A DNA stretch of 64,000 bases, taken from assembly GCF_027922005.1 (NCBI RefSeq), contig NZ_BSEV01000018.1, forward strand, positions 121,216-185,215, given 5' to 3'. Positions 15,744-24,762 of the stretch are shown here, piece by piece. How positions within the stretch are numbered: position 1 is the first letter of the stretch; every line of letters starts with the position of its first letter. Under the pieces are notes generated by a model. That model saw only the letters and a list, made by a program, of their open reading frames with translations, was not told where the DNA came from and did not search any database. This stretch comes from Streptosporangium carneum. GTDB lineage: Bacteria > Actinomycetota > Actinomycetes > Streptosporangiales > Streptosporangiaceae. The position numbers and the translations under genes are program-made.

Positions 15744-16691
15744 TCACGTCGTGCGCCGTTCACGGGCGTAGACCAGCAGCAGCACGATGATGAGCAGTCC
15801 CAGCGAGACCTGGCGGAGCCCCTCGCTGAGGTTCCACGCCACCAGCAGCGCGGTCAGCAGGGTCAGCAGCAGCGCGCCCGCGACCGTGCCGAGCAGGTGG
15901 CCGCGTCCTCCCAGGATGGAGGTGCCGCCGAGGACGACCGACGCGATCGACAGCAGCTGGTACGGATTTCCCATGGTCAGGGAGCTGGTGCCGGTGAAGC
16001 CGAGCAGGACCAGCCCGGCGACTCCCGCGAGCAGCGCGCAGGCGGCGTACATCACGAACGTGGTGACCGGGACCGGCACGCCGGAGGCCCGCGAGGCGGG
16101 CTCGCTGGTGCCCAACGCGAAGGCGTAGCGTCCCAGGCGGGACAGGTGCAGCAGCCAGACGGCGGCGGCCGCGATGGCCAGCCACAGGATCGTGGCCAGC
16201 GGTATCCCCGCCACGCTGCCGTTGGCGAGCGAGTCCAGCAGCGGGATCTGGGCCGACCTGGGCGAACCGTTGGTGTAGATGAGCAGCGCGCCGGCGATGA
16301 CCGTCCCGGTCGCCAGGGTCATCACCATCGGCGGCAGGCGCAGCCAGATCAGTCCCGCGGCGTTGACCAGGCCGACCAGCACGCTGACCGCCAGCGCCGT
16401 CAGGATGGCGACGGCGCCGCCCGATCCCGCGCTGACCTGCGCGCACACCACGGCCGACAGGGCCACCACCGCCGAGACCGACAGGTCGATCCCGCTCATC
16501 ATCACCACGAGTGTCTGCCCCACGGCGACGATGCCGAGGAAGGACGCGGTCTGGACGAGGTAGTGCACGCTCGCGACGCTGTTGAACCCCTGGGCGAAGA
16601 TGATCGCCGCCAGCCAGGTCAGCGCCAGCACGCCGAACGCCCACAGGGCCCGGTTGTCACGCAGCGCCCCCCGGATGGTCGACGCCATCAT
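15744..16691 (-). CDS. RbsC-type ABC importer permease (second)
   Basis: The 315-residue membrane protein has the sugar-transporter permease blocks SFLGIVAVGQTLVVMMSGID followed by LSVSAVVALSAV, and LGGTSILGGRGHLLGTVAGALLL near the C-terminus. Eight to ten hydrophobic segments are visible. The ATG at 16691 overlaps the upstream permease stop. With its paralogue at 16688-17662 it should form a heterodimeric channel, as in several rhamnose/autoinducer-2/ribose-type systems. Substrate specificity cannot be inferred from the family name, since many such systems carry non-sugars. Confidence 0.9.
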   Translation of the reverse strand: MMASTIRGALRDNRALWAFGVLALTWLAAIIFAQGFNSVASVHYLVQTASFLGIVAVGQTLVVMMSGIDLSVSAVVALSAVVCAQVSAGSGGAVAILTALAVSVLVGLVNAAGLIWLRLPPMVMTLATGTVIAGALLIYTNGSPRSAQIPLLDSLANGSVAGIPLATILWLAIAAAAVWLLHLSRLGRYAFALGTSEPASRASGVPVPVTTFVMYAACALLAGVAGLVLLGFTGTSSLTMGNPYQLLSIASVVLGGTSILGGRGHLLGTVAGALLLTLLTALLVAWNLSEGLRQVSLGLLIIVLLLVYARERRTT

Positions 16692-17662
16692 GCCACCCTC
16701 TCTCTGGTCGCCAGCGTCTTCACCGCGACCGCGGCGACGAGTACGACTCCTTGCAGGATCATCTGGTAGAACGTCGAGATCCCGGTGAACAGCAACAGGT
16801 TGGTGAGCAGGCCGAGCAGGAGCGCGCCGAGCAGGGTGCCCCGCATCTGCCCGATGCCGCCGAAGAAGCTGATTCCGCCGAGCACCGCGGCCGCGATGGA
16901 GTTCAGCGTGTACGGCGTGCCGATCGTCGGGTCGCCCGACCCGGTCTGGATCGCCAGTCCTATGCCGGCCAGCCCGGTGAAAAGACCGGCGAGGCCGTAG
17001 GCGACGATTTTGACCCGGCGGGTGTTGACGCCGTTGGCGAACGCGCCGTGCTCGTTGCCGCCGACCGCGTAGAGGGTCAGCCCGAACCGGGTCGTCTTGA
17101 CCACTTTCCACAGGACCAGGGCCACGGCGATGGCGATGGCGGGCAGCGCGAGGCCGTACCAGCCGAGGTTGTACGCCCGCACCAGCCCGGTCGGCACGTG
17201 CCCGCCGGGCTGGGGCAGCACGATCAGCGTGACCCCGCCCCACAGGAACGACGCGGCGAGCGTGACGATGATCGGCGGCAGTCCGGCGTACGCGACCAGT
17301 GCCCCGTTCGCCGCGCCGGCCAGCACGGTGACCGCCAGGGCGATCACCATCGCGGTCACGACGCTCATCGTGCCGTCGGCGGTGTTGATGACGAACACGG
17401 CCATGCCGAGCGAGAGCACGGCCCCCAGCGACAGGTCGATGCCGCCGGTGAGCATGACGATGGTCTGCCCGACCGCGGCCAGGATCAACGGCAGGAACTG
17501 CGCCGACAGGATGGTGATCGTCGCCGGTTCGAGCAGGGTGGGATCGAGCCGCTGGTAGACGACGAGCACCACGACGAGCAGCCCGCACAGTCCGACGAGG
17601 TCGAGGTTGCCTCGTGCGGCACGGCCCGACAGCCGGACCGCCGTTTCGAGTCGGTTACGCAC
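16688..17662 (-). CDS. RbsC-type ABC importer permease (first)
   Basis: The 324-residue membrane protein shares with its neighbour the ILAAVGQTIVMLTGGIDLSL block and ends with LGGISFFGGIGQMRGTLLGA plus a last hydrophobic helix. It also has AYAGLPPIIVTLAASF, typical of this family. Its start overlaps the ATPase stop region by eight bases, so the ATPase, two permeases and the downstream enzymes look like one transcript starting with the binding protein at 20269. Confidence 0.9.
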   Translation of the reverse strand: MRNRLETAVRLSGRAARGNLDLVGLCGLLVVVLVVYQRLDPTLLEPATITILSAQFLPLILAAVGQTIVMLTGGIDLSLGAVLSLGMAVFVINTADGTMSVVTAMVIALAVTVLAGAANGALVAYAGLPPIIVTLAASFLWGGVTLIVLPQPGGHVPTGLVRAYNLGWYGLALPAIAIAVALVLWKVVKTTRFGLTLYAVGGNEHGAFANGVNTRRVKIVAYGLAGLFTGLAGIGLAIQTGSGDPTIGTPYTLNSIAAAVLGGISFFGGIGQMRGTLLGALLLGLLTNLLLFTGISTFYQMILQGVVLVAAVAVKTLATRERVA

Positions 17663-19178
17663 GGGACGTCTCCTCAGCCGTGCTGTGGCCCACCACCGAG
17701 GCGTGGACCAGGCGTTCTTCGGTCAGCTCGGCTCCGGCCAGCCGTTCCACCACGGCGCCCTCGTACATGACGAGGACCTCGTCGCACAGTCCGACCAGTT
17801 CCATGGTGTCTCCCGAGGTGACGAGCACCGCCATGCCCTCGTCGGCCAGCTCGCGCAGCAGGTGGTAGATCTCGCGTTTGGTGCCGACGTCGATGCCGCG
17901 GGTCGGCTCGGCGAGCAGGAGCACGCGGGGCCGAGCCGGCAGCCACTTGGCCAGGGCCACCTTCTGCTGGTTGCCGCCGGACAGCCGGCGGACCTCCTGG
18001 GCGGGTGAGGCCGTCTTGACCTGCATCCGCCGGATCAGCTCCTCGACCAGCTCGTTCTCACGCCGCCGGGAGACGGTGGTGAGCGCGCGGGCGGGGGCGA
18101 GCACACGCAGGCTGGGCAGCGCGAGGTTGGCCCTGACGCTCCGCACCACGTGCAGCCCCTCGGTCTTGCGGTCCTCCGGCACGTAGGCGATGCCCCGGCG
18201 GATCGCCTCCCTGGGCGACGCGAGCCGGCGGGGCCGTCCGTCCACCTCGGTCTGTCCGCTGTGATGGCGCAGGCCGAACAGGGCCCGCAGCACCTCGCGC
18301 TGCCCCTGGCCCTGCAGTCCGCCCAGCCCGATGATCCGGCCGGGCCGCAGTTCCAGGTCGACGCCGGCACAGGCGCCGGGGATGGACAGCCCGGCGGCGC
18401 GCAGCACCGGGTCCGCCTGCGGGCTGTCCGGCGCGGCCTTGGCCGGGAACAGGTCTGACAGCTCCCGCCCCACCATCAGCCGCACCAGATCGTCGTGGTC
18501 GGTCTCGTCGCGCCGCCGGGTGGCCATCACCTCACCGTCCTTCAGGACGGTCAGCCGGTCGCTGACGGTGAGCAGCTCACCCATCCGATGGCTGACGATG
18601 ACGACCGACCGGCCCCGCTCACGCAGGTCGTCGACCACCCGGAAGACCGCGCGCACCTGGTCGTCGTCGAGCGCGGACGTCGCCTCGTCGAGGATCAGCA
18701 GACGCGGGTCTGCGGTCAGCGCCTTGGCGAGCTCGACCAGTTGCTGCGCGCCGAGCGGCAACCGCCCGGCGGGGGTGCGCGGGTCGACGTCGAGGCCGAC
18801 CCGTTCCAGCAGCGGGCGTGCGCGGGCCACCAGGTCACCCTGGCGCACCAGGCCGTAGCGGCTGGGCCAGGCGCCGAGAAACACGTTCTCCGCCACGCTC
18901 TGGTGCGGATTGAGGCTCAACTCCTGGTGCACCGAGGCGACCCCGGCGGCCCGGGCGCGGTGCGGAGACCACGCGCGGACCGGTTCGCCGTCGTATCTGA
19001 TCGTCCCGGAGTCCGGGGTGAGCAGGCCGGTGATCAGGGAGAGAACGGTGCTCTTGCCGGCGCCGTTCTCTCCCACCAGGGCGAGCACCTCGCCGGCCTG
19101 GATGTCGAAACTGACTTCGCGCAGAACGGTGACCCCGGCGAAGGACTTCGACACCCGCTCGACGTTCAGCAGGGTCAT
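17655..19178 (-). CDS. RbsA/MglA-type double ABC ATPase
   Basis: The 507-residue protein contains two nucleotide-binding domains. The first is canonical: Walker A GENGAGKST, LPLGAQQLVELAKAL as signature region, Walker B LLILDEATSALD and SHRMGEL. The second starts near residue 250, with GLGGLQGQGQRE in place of Walker A, as usual in this family, signature LSGGNQQKVALAKWL, and LLLAEPTRGIDVG in which the Walker B Asp is Ala. Non-Asp residues at this site occur in family members. The ATG at 19178 gives the family N-terminus (MTLLNVERVSKSFAG); reading further upstream in frame crosses the binding-protein gene and is not coding. It powers the importer of the catabolic operon. Confidence 0.92.
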   Translation of the reverse strand: MTLLNVERVSKSFAGVTVLREVSFDIQAGEVLALVGENGAGKSTVLSLITGLLTPDSGTIRYDGEPVRAWSPHRARAAGVASVHQELSLNPHQSVAENVFLGAWPSRYGLVRQGDLVARARPLLERVGLDVDPRTPAGRLPLGAQQLVELAKALTADPRLLILDEATSALDDDQVRAVFRVVDDLRERGRSVVIVSHRMGELLTVSDRLTVLKDGEVMATRRRDETDHDDLVRLMVGRELSDLFPAKAAPDSPQADPVLRAAGLSIPGACAGVDLELRPGRIIGLGGLQGQGQREVLRALFGLRHHSGQTEVDGRPRRLASPREAIRRGIAYVPEDRKTEGLHVVRSVRANLALPSLRVLAPARALTTVSRRRENELVEELIRRMQVKTASPAQEVRRLSGGNQQKVALAKWLPARPRVLLLAEPTRGIDVGTKREIYHLLRELADEGMAVLVTSGDTMELVGLCDEVLVMYEGAVVERLAGAELTEERLVHASVVGHSTAEETSRA

Positions 19179-19189
19179 CCGTGGTTCCT

Positions 19190-20269
19190 CTACTTGCCGA
19201 TGAGCTTGTCGATCTCGCTCTGCGGGATCGGCTGGATCGGGTACGAGTCGTCGGGCTGGTCCTGCTTGGCGTACTGGTCGAGGTTGTCGTCGGTGATCTT
19301 CGGGAGCGGGACCGTGATGTCCATCGGGACCGCCGTGCCGCCGATCTTGGCCACCGCCGCCTCGAGCGCGATCACCGACAGGTAGTTGGGCTGCGCCGTG
19401 GACAGCGAGGAGAACCCCTCCTTGCGCTTGTCGGCCCACATCTTGAGGAACCCGTTGTAGTTCTCCCCGGTGATCGGGACGAGCTTCTTGTCCTGCTTCA
19501 CCAGGGTCTGCAGGGCCGCGGCGGACAGCGCGCCGCCCTGGGAGAAGACCCCGGTGATGTTCGGGTGCGCCGAGTAGGCCGAGGCGAACGCCTGCGCCGC
19601 CGGGGCCAGGTTGTACTCGCTGTGCACGTTCGCCGAGATCTTGATGTCCGGGTACTTCTTGAACACCTCCTCGGCTCCCTTCCAGCGCTCCTCGCTGACC
19701 GCCACGCCGGCGGGGCCGTTCATCGCGATGATCTCGCCCTTGCCGCCGAGCTTGTCGGCCAGCCACTGGGCGGTCATCTTGCCCCACTCGACCTGGTCGG
19801 TGCCGACCCTGATGACCTTGTCACTGGTCACCAGGCTGTCGAAGTTGGCGACCGTGATGCCCTGGGCCACGGCCTGCTCCAGCACCGGGTTGAGCGCGGT
19901 GGAGGAGCCTGCGTCGACGAGGATGACGTCGTACTTCTGCTGGATCATCGCCTGGATCTGGGCGATCTGCTGGGAGGTGTCGCCGTTGGCGTTGAAGGTC
20001 TCGTAGCTGGCGACCTTGCCCTCGCCCTTCAGCCTCGCCACGTCCTCCTCGAGCATCTTGAGCGTCTGCTGCATCCACGACGGCGCCAGGTAGATCGTGG
20101 ACCAGCCGACCTTGAGGGCCTTGGCGGTGCCCGCCGTACCGCCGCTCGGGTCGGAGCTCGCTGCGCCGCTGGGGGTGGTGCCGCCGGAGTCGACGTTGCA
20201 CGCCCCGGTGGTCAGCAGGGCGCCGAGTGCCGCCGCGGCGATCAGGGCGCGCCGGGTCGTTCCTGTCAT
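19190..20269 (-). CDS. RbsB-type substrate-binding lipoprotein (periplasmic-binding fold I)
   Basis: The 359-residue protein has a signal sequence ending in the lipobox LTTGAC (Cys24), a Gly/Ser-rich linker, then the fold-I sugar-binding layout: LKVGWSTIYLAPSWMQQTLK, IQAMIQQKYDVILVDAGSS, VANFDSLVTSDKVIRVGTDQ and HPNITGVFSQGG. It is the first gene of the leftward operon and so close to the divergent promoter region. Although related to ribose-binding proteins, its operon partners are amino-acid and amide enzymes, so the ligand may be an amino-sugar conjugate or an N-acylated D-amino acid; this is inference. Confidence 0.9.
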   Translation of the reverse strand: MTGTTRRALIAAAALGALLTTGACNVDSGGTTPSGAASSDPSGGTAGTAKALKVGWSTIYLAPSWMQQTLKMLEEDVARLKGEGKVASYETFNANGDTSQQIAQIQAMIQQKYDVILVDAGSSTALNPVLEQAVAQGITVANFDSLVTSDKVIRVGTDQVEWGKMTAQWLADKLGGKGEIIAMNGPAGVAVSEERWKGAEEVFKKYPDIKISANVHSEYNLAPAAQAFASAYSAHPNITGVFSQGGALSAAALQTLVKQDKKLVPITGENYNGFLKMWADKRKEGFSSLSTAQPNYLSVIALEAAVAKIGGTAVPMDITVPLPKITDDNLDQYAKQDQPDDSYPIQPIPQSEIDKLIGK

Positions 20270-20472
20270 CGAGTCTCCTCAATGGACTTGGTTCGTAAAT
20301 GGTTCGTAGTAGGGTGCGCTCAGGATGCTCCGACCAGGAGCTCCCGGTCAACAGCTTGCTACCAAAATGATGCATTTCGTACATCTGACAGTCAGGTTCC
20401 CTCGGCGGCCTCCCTGCTCGTATAGTGGGGCCAGTACGAACCACTTCCGAACATAGGTCGCATAGAGGTGTC
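20270..20472. promoter_or_regulatory. Divergent promoter region with GGTTCGTA / TACGAACC repeats
   Basis: GGTTCGTA occurs twice (20290-20297 and 20301-20308), 11 bases apart, next to the binding-protein start, and its inverse TACGAACC occurs at 20435-20442, next to the regulator start. A related TTCGTACA lies at about 20378. The 8-mers flank both divergent starts, as expected for operators of the neighbouring regulator controlling both operons, perhaps by looping over about 140 bases. Confidence 0.5.
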
Positions 20473-21792
20473 ATGACGATCGTGATCGGGCTCGTCATCC
20501 ACGCGAGTCATCGCACCATCTTCGAAGAAGCGGCCCGCACCCTTTCCGGCGTGCGCCTGGAGTGGGTCACCTACCGGCACGAGAACGAGATCCAGCCGCT
20601 GGTCCGGGAGTTCCTCGGCCGCGAGCAGGTGGACGGGCTGCTCCTCGGCAAGGTCCCCTTCGCCGAATCCCGCGACCTGCTCCCGGCCGACGTGTCGGTC
20701 GCGGTCATCAAGTCAGCCGGCCTCGACCTGTCCATCGCCTTCTTCCGGGCGGCGGCGCGCGGGTGGCGGGCGGCCCCGGTCAGCATCGACACCTTCGACC
20801 AGGAGACGGTCGACGAGGTCGTCCAGGCGCTCCAGCTCGACCGGAGCCAGGTCGCCTGCCTGCCGTACAACCCACGGCAGAGCGTCGAGGAGATCGTGGG
20901 CTTCCACCGCCGCTTCATGGAGAAGACCGGCGCCGCCTACGCCATCAGCCTGCGCACCGCGGTCACCGCGCGGCTGGCCGACTCGGTTCCCGTGGTGAAC
21001 GCGCTCTACGGTCCGGCCACGATCCGGACGAACCTTCACGAACTCGCGCTGCGCATCCAGTCCCGGCAGGCCAACGCGTCACGGTTCGCCGCGGGCGTCT
21101 TCCGCGTGGTCACCCAGGACGCCCAGGCCGACCTGGACCGCGCCCGCATCGGGCTGATGAACCTGCTGGTCAACACGCCCGAGTTCGGCGAAGCGTGGAT
21201 CGAGAACCGGGACCGGCGCGGCGTCGTGGTCTTCGCGCACAAGGCGCTGTTCGAACACGCCACCCAGAACTGGATCTCCCTTCCCACCCTCGGAGAGGCC
21301 CAGGAGACGCTCGGCATACGGCTGGCCGCCGGATTCGGCATCGGCGTGTCCGCCCGCACCTGTGTGCAACTGGCCGAATGGGCGGCGGCACGGGCGGAAC
21401 AGGAGAGCATCCCCTCGGCGTACCTGGTCCAGGACAACGGGGTCATCATCGGCCCGATGAGCAGCGGCTCGGCAAACCCCCTCGCCTTCACCTACCGCGA
21501 CCACGGCGGGGACATCGAGGGGCTCGCCCGCCGCGTCGGCCTGAGCCCGGCGACCCTCTCCCGGCTCGCCGCCCTCGAACGCAGCCTCGAGGGGCGGCTC
21601 ATCTCGCCCAGCGATCTCGCCGGCTCCCTCGGGATCACCGACCCGAGCGGCCGCAGGCTGATCCGCAAACTCAACGAGTCCGGCCTGGTCACCGAGGAGG
21701 GCAGCGAGCAGGTGCACCGCAAGGGCCGCCCGACGCGGCTCTACCGCCTGGGCATCGGCACCGCCCTCACGGACGAGGCCACGCCTTCCTGA
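20473..21792 (+). CDS. Unusual one-component transcriptional regulator (sensor region plus C-terminal winged helix)
   Basis: The 439-residue protein starts at an ATG 48 bases inside an open frame, chosen because MTIVIGLVIHASHRTIFEEA begins a compact domain resembling the ligand-sensing half of PrpR/periplasmic-binding-like proteins. A middle region (residues 170-340) lacks an obvious family; it includes FGIGVSARTCVQLAEWAAARA, reminiscent of a degenerate nucleotide-cyclase-like fold. The C-terminus has a helix-turn-helix, DLAGSLGITDPSGRRLIRKLNESG followed by a basic wing (HRKGRPTRLY). It is divergent from the importer operon and upstream of the amidohydrolase and RidA genes, so it probably controls both. 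I do not recognise a named family. Confidence 0.75.
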   Translation: MTIVIGLVIHASHRTIFEEAARTLSGVRLEWVTYRHENEIQPLVREFLGREQVDGLLLGKVPFAESRDLLPADVSVAVIKSAGLDLSIAFFRAAARGWRAAPVSIDTFDQETVDEVVQALQLDRSQVACLPYNPRQSVEEIVGFHRRFMEKTGAAYAISLRTAVTARLADSVPVVNALYGPATIRTNLHELALRIQSRQANASRFAAGVFRVVTQDAQADLDRARIGLMNLLVNTPEFGEAWIENRDRRGVVVFAHKALFEHATQNWISLPTLGEAQETLGIRLAAGFGIGVSARTCVQLAEWAAARAEQESIPSAYLVQDNGVIIGPMSSGSANPLAFTYRDHGGDIEGLARRVGLSPATLSRLAALERSLEGRLISPSDLAGSLGITDPSGRRLIRKLNESGLVTEEGSEQVHRKGRPTRLYRLGIGTALTDEATPS

Positions 21793-21829
21793 AAAGGCTC
21801 CACACGCGTTGAAAGCCCTAGGAGGATCA

Positions 21830-23122
21830 TTGTCCTACGATCTGCTGCTCACCGGCGGTGAGGTCATCGACGTCGGTGGCGGGCACGTCGGCCGGTACGA
21901 CGTCGCGGTGCGCGGCGGCCGGATAGCCGCGGTGGCCCCCGGCCTGCCCCGGCACGAGGCCCGCGAGGTGATCGACGCCACGGGCAGGCTGATCACACCC
22001 GGGCTGATCGACATGCACACGCACATCCATCCCGACGCCACCTACTGGGGGATCGATCCGGACCCCGTCGCCTGGTACACCGGGGTCACCACGTGGGTCG
22101 ACGCAGGCTCGGCGGGGGCCTACAACGTCGAATCCCTGCGCGCCGTGGTCCGCGACCTCCAGGTACGCGTCGTGGCGCTGCTCAACGTCTCCGCGGTCGG
22201 CCTGACCGCTCCGGACGGGGAGAACCGGGAACTGGCCAACTGCGACGTCGACCTCGCCGCGTCGACCCTGGCGGCCAACCGCGACCTGATCGTCGGGGTG
22301 AAGGTCCGCATGGACGGCAAGTCGGTGGGCCGGAACGGGCTGGAACCGCTGCGCCGGGCGATCGCGGTGGCCGAGACGGGCGGCGTCCCGGTGATGGTCC
22401 ACATCGGCGTCGCCCCGCCCACCGTGGACGAGGTGCTGGGACTGCTGCGCCCCGGCGACATCGTCACGCACTGCGCGAGCGGGCTGGCCACCGGCATGCT
22501 CGACGGGGCCGACCTGTCGTCGGCGGTGGTCGAGGCGCACGCGGCGGGCGTCCTGTTCGACATCGGACACGGATCCGGCGGCTTCGCGTTCGACGTGCTC
22601 GAAGCGCAGCTGAAGGCCGGCGTGGTGCCGTACACGATCTCCTCGGACCTGCACGCCCGCTGCCTGTACGGGCCGGTGTTCGACCTGCCCACGACGATGA
22701 CGAAGCTGCTCGCCGTCGGCCTGTCCCTCGAGCAGGTGGTCGCCGCGGTCACCGCCCATCCGGCCCGGGCGCTGAACCTGCCCGACGGAGCCGGCACGCT
22801 GGCCGTCGGGGCCCGCGCCGACCTCGCCGTCTTCACGGTCGAGGAAGGCGACTTCGAGGTGGTGGACGTGCACCGGCAGCGCCGCACCTCCGACCGGCGG
22901 CTGGTCAACGAGGTCACCTACGTCGCCGGGCGTCCGCTGCCGCCCCGGCTCCCGTCGCGGCCGAAGCCGTGGATCCCGCTCACCGACGCGCAGCACGAGG
23001 CGCTGCGCCTGCGCGAGCGTCGTGTCCGCGACCTGCTCTCCGCCCCGCTCGTCGGGCTCGAAGGGCTGGCCGAACAGTACCCCCGATTCCCCGCAGATCC
23101 CACCACGTCCTCAGGAGGATGA
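21830..23122 (+). CDS. Amidohydrolase/deacetylase-family metallohydrolase
   Basis: A TTG at 21830 follows AGGAGG by four bases and gives MSYDLLLTGGEVIDVGG, the usual start for cyclic amidohydrolases; a further in-frame TTG at 21809 lacks such a site. The 430-residue protein has ITPGLIDMHTHIHPDATYWG (HxH metal site), a Lys in GVKVRMDGKSVG that could be the carboxylated ligand, VMVHIG and VTHC His ligands, and SSDLHARCLYGP with the catalytic Asp. These fit the dihydroorotase-like group of deacetylases acting on N-acyl amino acids or hydantoin-like rings. It is followed six bases later by RidA. By context it opens or deacylates the imported compound. Confidence 0.88.
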   Translation: MSYDLLLTGGEVIDVGGGHVGRYDVAVRGGRIAAVAPGLPRHEAREVIDATGRLITPGLIDMHTHIHPDATYWGIDPDPVAWYTGVTTWVDAGSAGAYNVESLRAVVRDLQVRVVALLNVSAVGLTAPDGENRELANCDVDLAASTLAANRDLIVGVKVRMDGKSVGRNGLEPLRRAIAVAETGGVPVMVHIGVAPPTVDEVLGLLRPGDIVTHCASGLATGMLDGADLSSAVVEAHAAGVLFDIGHGSGGFAFDVLEAQLKAGVVPYTISSDLHARCLYGPVFDLPTTMTKLLAVGLSLEQVVAAVTAHPARALNLPDGAGTLAVGARADLAVFTVEEGDFEVVDVHRQRRTSDRRLVNEVTYVAGRPLPPRLPSRPKPWIPLTDAQHEALRLRERRVRDLLSAPLVGLEGLAEQYPRFPADPTTSSGG

Positions 23123-23128
23123 CCAGAT

Positions 23129-23509
23129 ATGCCCAAGAAGATCATCAGCACCCCCGACGCGGCCCCGCCCGGCGGACCTTACTCGCAGGCCGTCGTCGCC
23201 GGCGACCACGTCTATCTCGCCGGGGCCTGCCCGGTGCTCCCCGACGGCACGTGGGTGCGCGGCTCGTTCGCCGAGCAGGCCCGCCTCGCCTTCACCAACC
23301 TGGCGCAGGTGGCCAAGGCGGCGGGGGCGGACCTGTCGCAGGTGGTCCGGGTGGGGGTCTACCTGCGGGACTTCGACGACTTCCCCGAGATGAACGAGAT
23401 CTACGTGGAGTTCTTCGGCACGGAGAACCTCCCGGTCCGGACCACCATCCCGGTGGCGCTCAAGGGCTTCGACATCGAGATCGACGCGATCCTCTACACC
23501 GGAGACTGA
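23129..23509 (+). CDS. ridA: RidA-family enamine/imine deaminase
   Basis: The 126-residue protein is full length for the YjgF/RidA family: APPGGPYSQAVVAGDHVYLAG at the start, RLAFTNLAQVAKAAGADLSQVVRVGVYL in the middle, and PVRTTIPVALKGFDIEIDAI at the end, containing the conserved Arg that binds the carboxylate. AGGAGG lies before the ATG, and the gene follows the amidohydrolase. RidA proteins speed hydrolysis of 2-aminoacrylate-type enamines made by PLP dehydratases, so a partnership with the DSD1-type enzyme at 12574 is chemically sensible. Its last 16 bases overlap the convergent gene at 23494. Confidence 0.9.
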   Translation: MPKKIISTPDAAPPGGPYSQAVVAGDHVYLAGACPVLPDGTWVRGSFAEQARLAFTNLAQVAKAAGADLSQVVRVGVYLRDFDDFPEMNEIYVEFFGTENLPVRTTIPVALKGFDIEIDAILYTGD

Positions 23510-24762
23510 TCCGGGTCGCCGGCGGCCGTGAGGGCCGCCGGGATCCTGTCCAGCACCGGCCACGGATACATGCCGTAGTTGTAGAAGTCGACGGCCGCCA
23601 CGCCGAGAGAGGCGCAGGCGGCCGTCTTCTCCGCCAGGTTCGCGGCGTCGCCGGTGTCCGGGTGCCCCGGCCGCAGCACCACCCGTACGGGGCACCGCCC
23701 GCCGACCGCGTCGACGACCGAGGCGACGTCGACGCGCAGGCGCTCCACGTCCCGCGCGTACCCCAGGTAGGCGTAGCCGTCCACGAGCGGCGCCAGAGCC
23801 GAGGCGTCGACCCCGGTCCGCCAGCCCTGCTCGGCCGCGGACGGCCCCTCCGGCGTGCCGCTGCCGTAGCCGAGCAGAGCCCCGGTCAGGTCGAGGTAGA
23901 CCAGCCGGCCGCCGTCGGCGTGCACCGCGTCCGCGACCCGGCGGGTGAGCGCGGTCACCACGTCCTGGCGGACGGCGAGGAATCCGGCGAGGTCCTCGCC
24001 CACGGCCGCGCTGAGTGAGGCGGGGTCGTCGGACGTGGTCACCTCCTCGCCGCCCAGCACCCGATCGAGATGACCGGCGACGGCGGCGCGCAGGCGGTCG
24101 GCGTCCACTCCGGCCGCGCCGGCCGCCCGGCGGCAGTGCGCGCAGAAGCAGAGCCCGAGCAGCAGCCGCTCACCGGGCCCCAGGGGAACGAAACTGCGCT
24201 CGTGGTGGTGACCGTGGTCGAACGTGCCGTAGGCGAGCGCCTCGGCGACGACCGGCCCCGCCGCCGCCGCCGTGCGCGCCAGCGCGACCGCGTAGTCGGC
24301 GACGTCCGGGTTCGCCGGGCAGAGGTCGGCGAGCAGCCGGTCGCCGAAACAGTTCTCGGCGCACACGTCCGGGTGCGCGGTGCCCAGCGTCGTGTTGTGC
24401 AGGAACACCGTCCACGCCAGCACCTCACCGGGCGCCGTGTCCTCGAGCAGCCGCGCCACCGCGACGACCTCCTCCGCGGGCTGCGCCGCGGGACGCAACC
24501 GCACTCCCTCCCACACCTCCGGCGGCAGCGGGAGGAACACGCCGTCGTGGCGGTGCACCACCCTGCGGACGCTCGCGTGCGGCATCACGTCCCGTGCCTG
24601 GTGGTAGGCGACGGCGACGGTGACCGCCTCGACGCCTCGCTCGCGCACGCGGGCCAGCACCTCCCGCACGCCTTCGACGACGAGATCCGATGGGAAGACG
24701 AAAAGGCTGCTGCGTGCCGTACCGGTCTGGCGGTCGCCGGAGGAGGTGGATCTGGTGAGCAT
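23494..24762 (-). CDS. Uncharacterised protein with a likely TIM-barrel (glycoside hydrolase-like) fold
   Basis: I do not recognise a named family. The 422-residue product from ATG 24762 has alternating strand/helix segments, such as VREVLARVRERGVEAVTVAV and LAWTVFLHNTTLG, together with a conserved-looking DHGHHH and CFCAHCRRAAGAAG pair of motifs that could bind a metal, and later VYLDLTGALLGYG and VDFYNYGMYPW. Acidic and aromatic residues at strand ends suggest a barrel hydrolase. The start is uncertain because no good ribosome-binding site is visible and the frame is open further upstream to 25119. It converges on RidA and may belong to the same catabolic locus, which is inference only. Confidence 0.6.
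   Translation of the reverse strand: MLTRSTSSGDRQTGTARSSLFVFPSDLVVEGVREVLARVRERGVEAVTVAVAYHQARDVMPHASVRRVVHRHDGVFLPLPPEVWEGVRLRPAAQPAEEVVAVARLLEDTAPGEVLAWTVFLHNTTLGTAHPDVCAENCFGDRLLADLCPANPDVADYAVALARTAAAAGPVVAEALAYGTFDHGHHHERSFVPLGPGERLLLGLCFCAHCRRAAGAAGVDADRLRAAVAGHLDRVLGGEEVTTSDDPASLSAAVGEDLAGFLAVRQDVVTALTRRVADAVHADGGRLVYLDLTGALLGYGSGTPEGPSAAEQGWRTGVDASALAPLVDGYAYLGYARDVERLRVDVASVVDAVGGRCPVRVVLRPGHPDTGDAANLAEKTAACASLGVAAVDFYNYGMYPWPVLDRIPAALTAAGDPDQSPV

Noticed and set aside
17655..19178. Ala in the second Walker B of the double ATPase as a disabling mutation
   Set aside because: The residue is variable in the C-terminal domain of this family, so it is probably not a defect.
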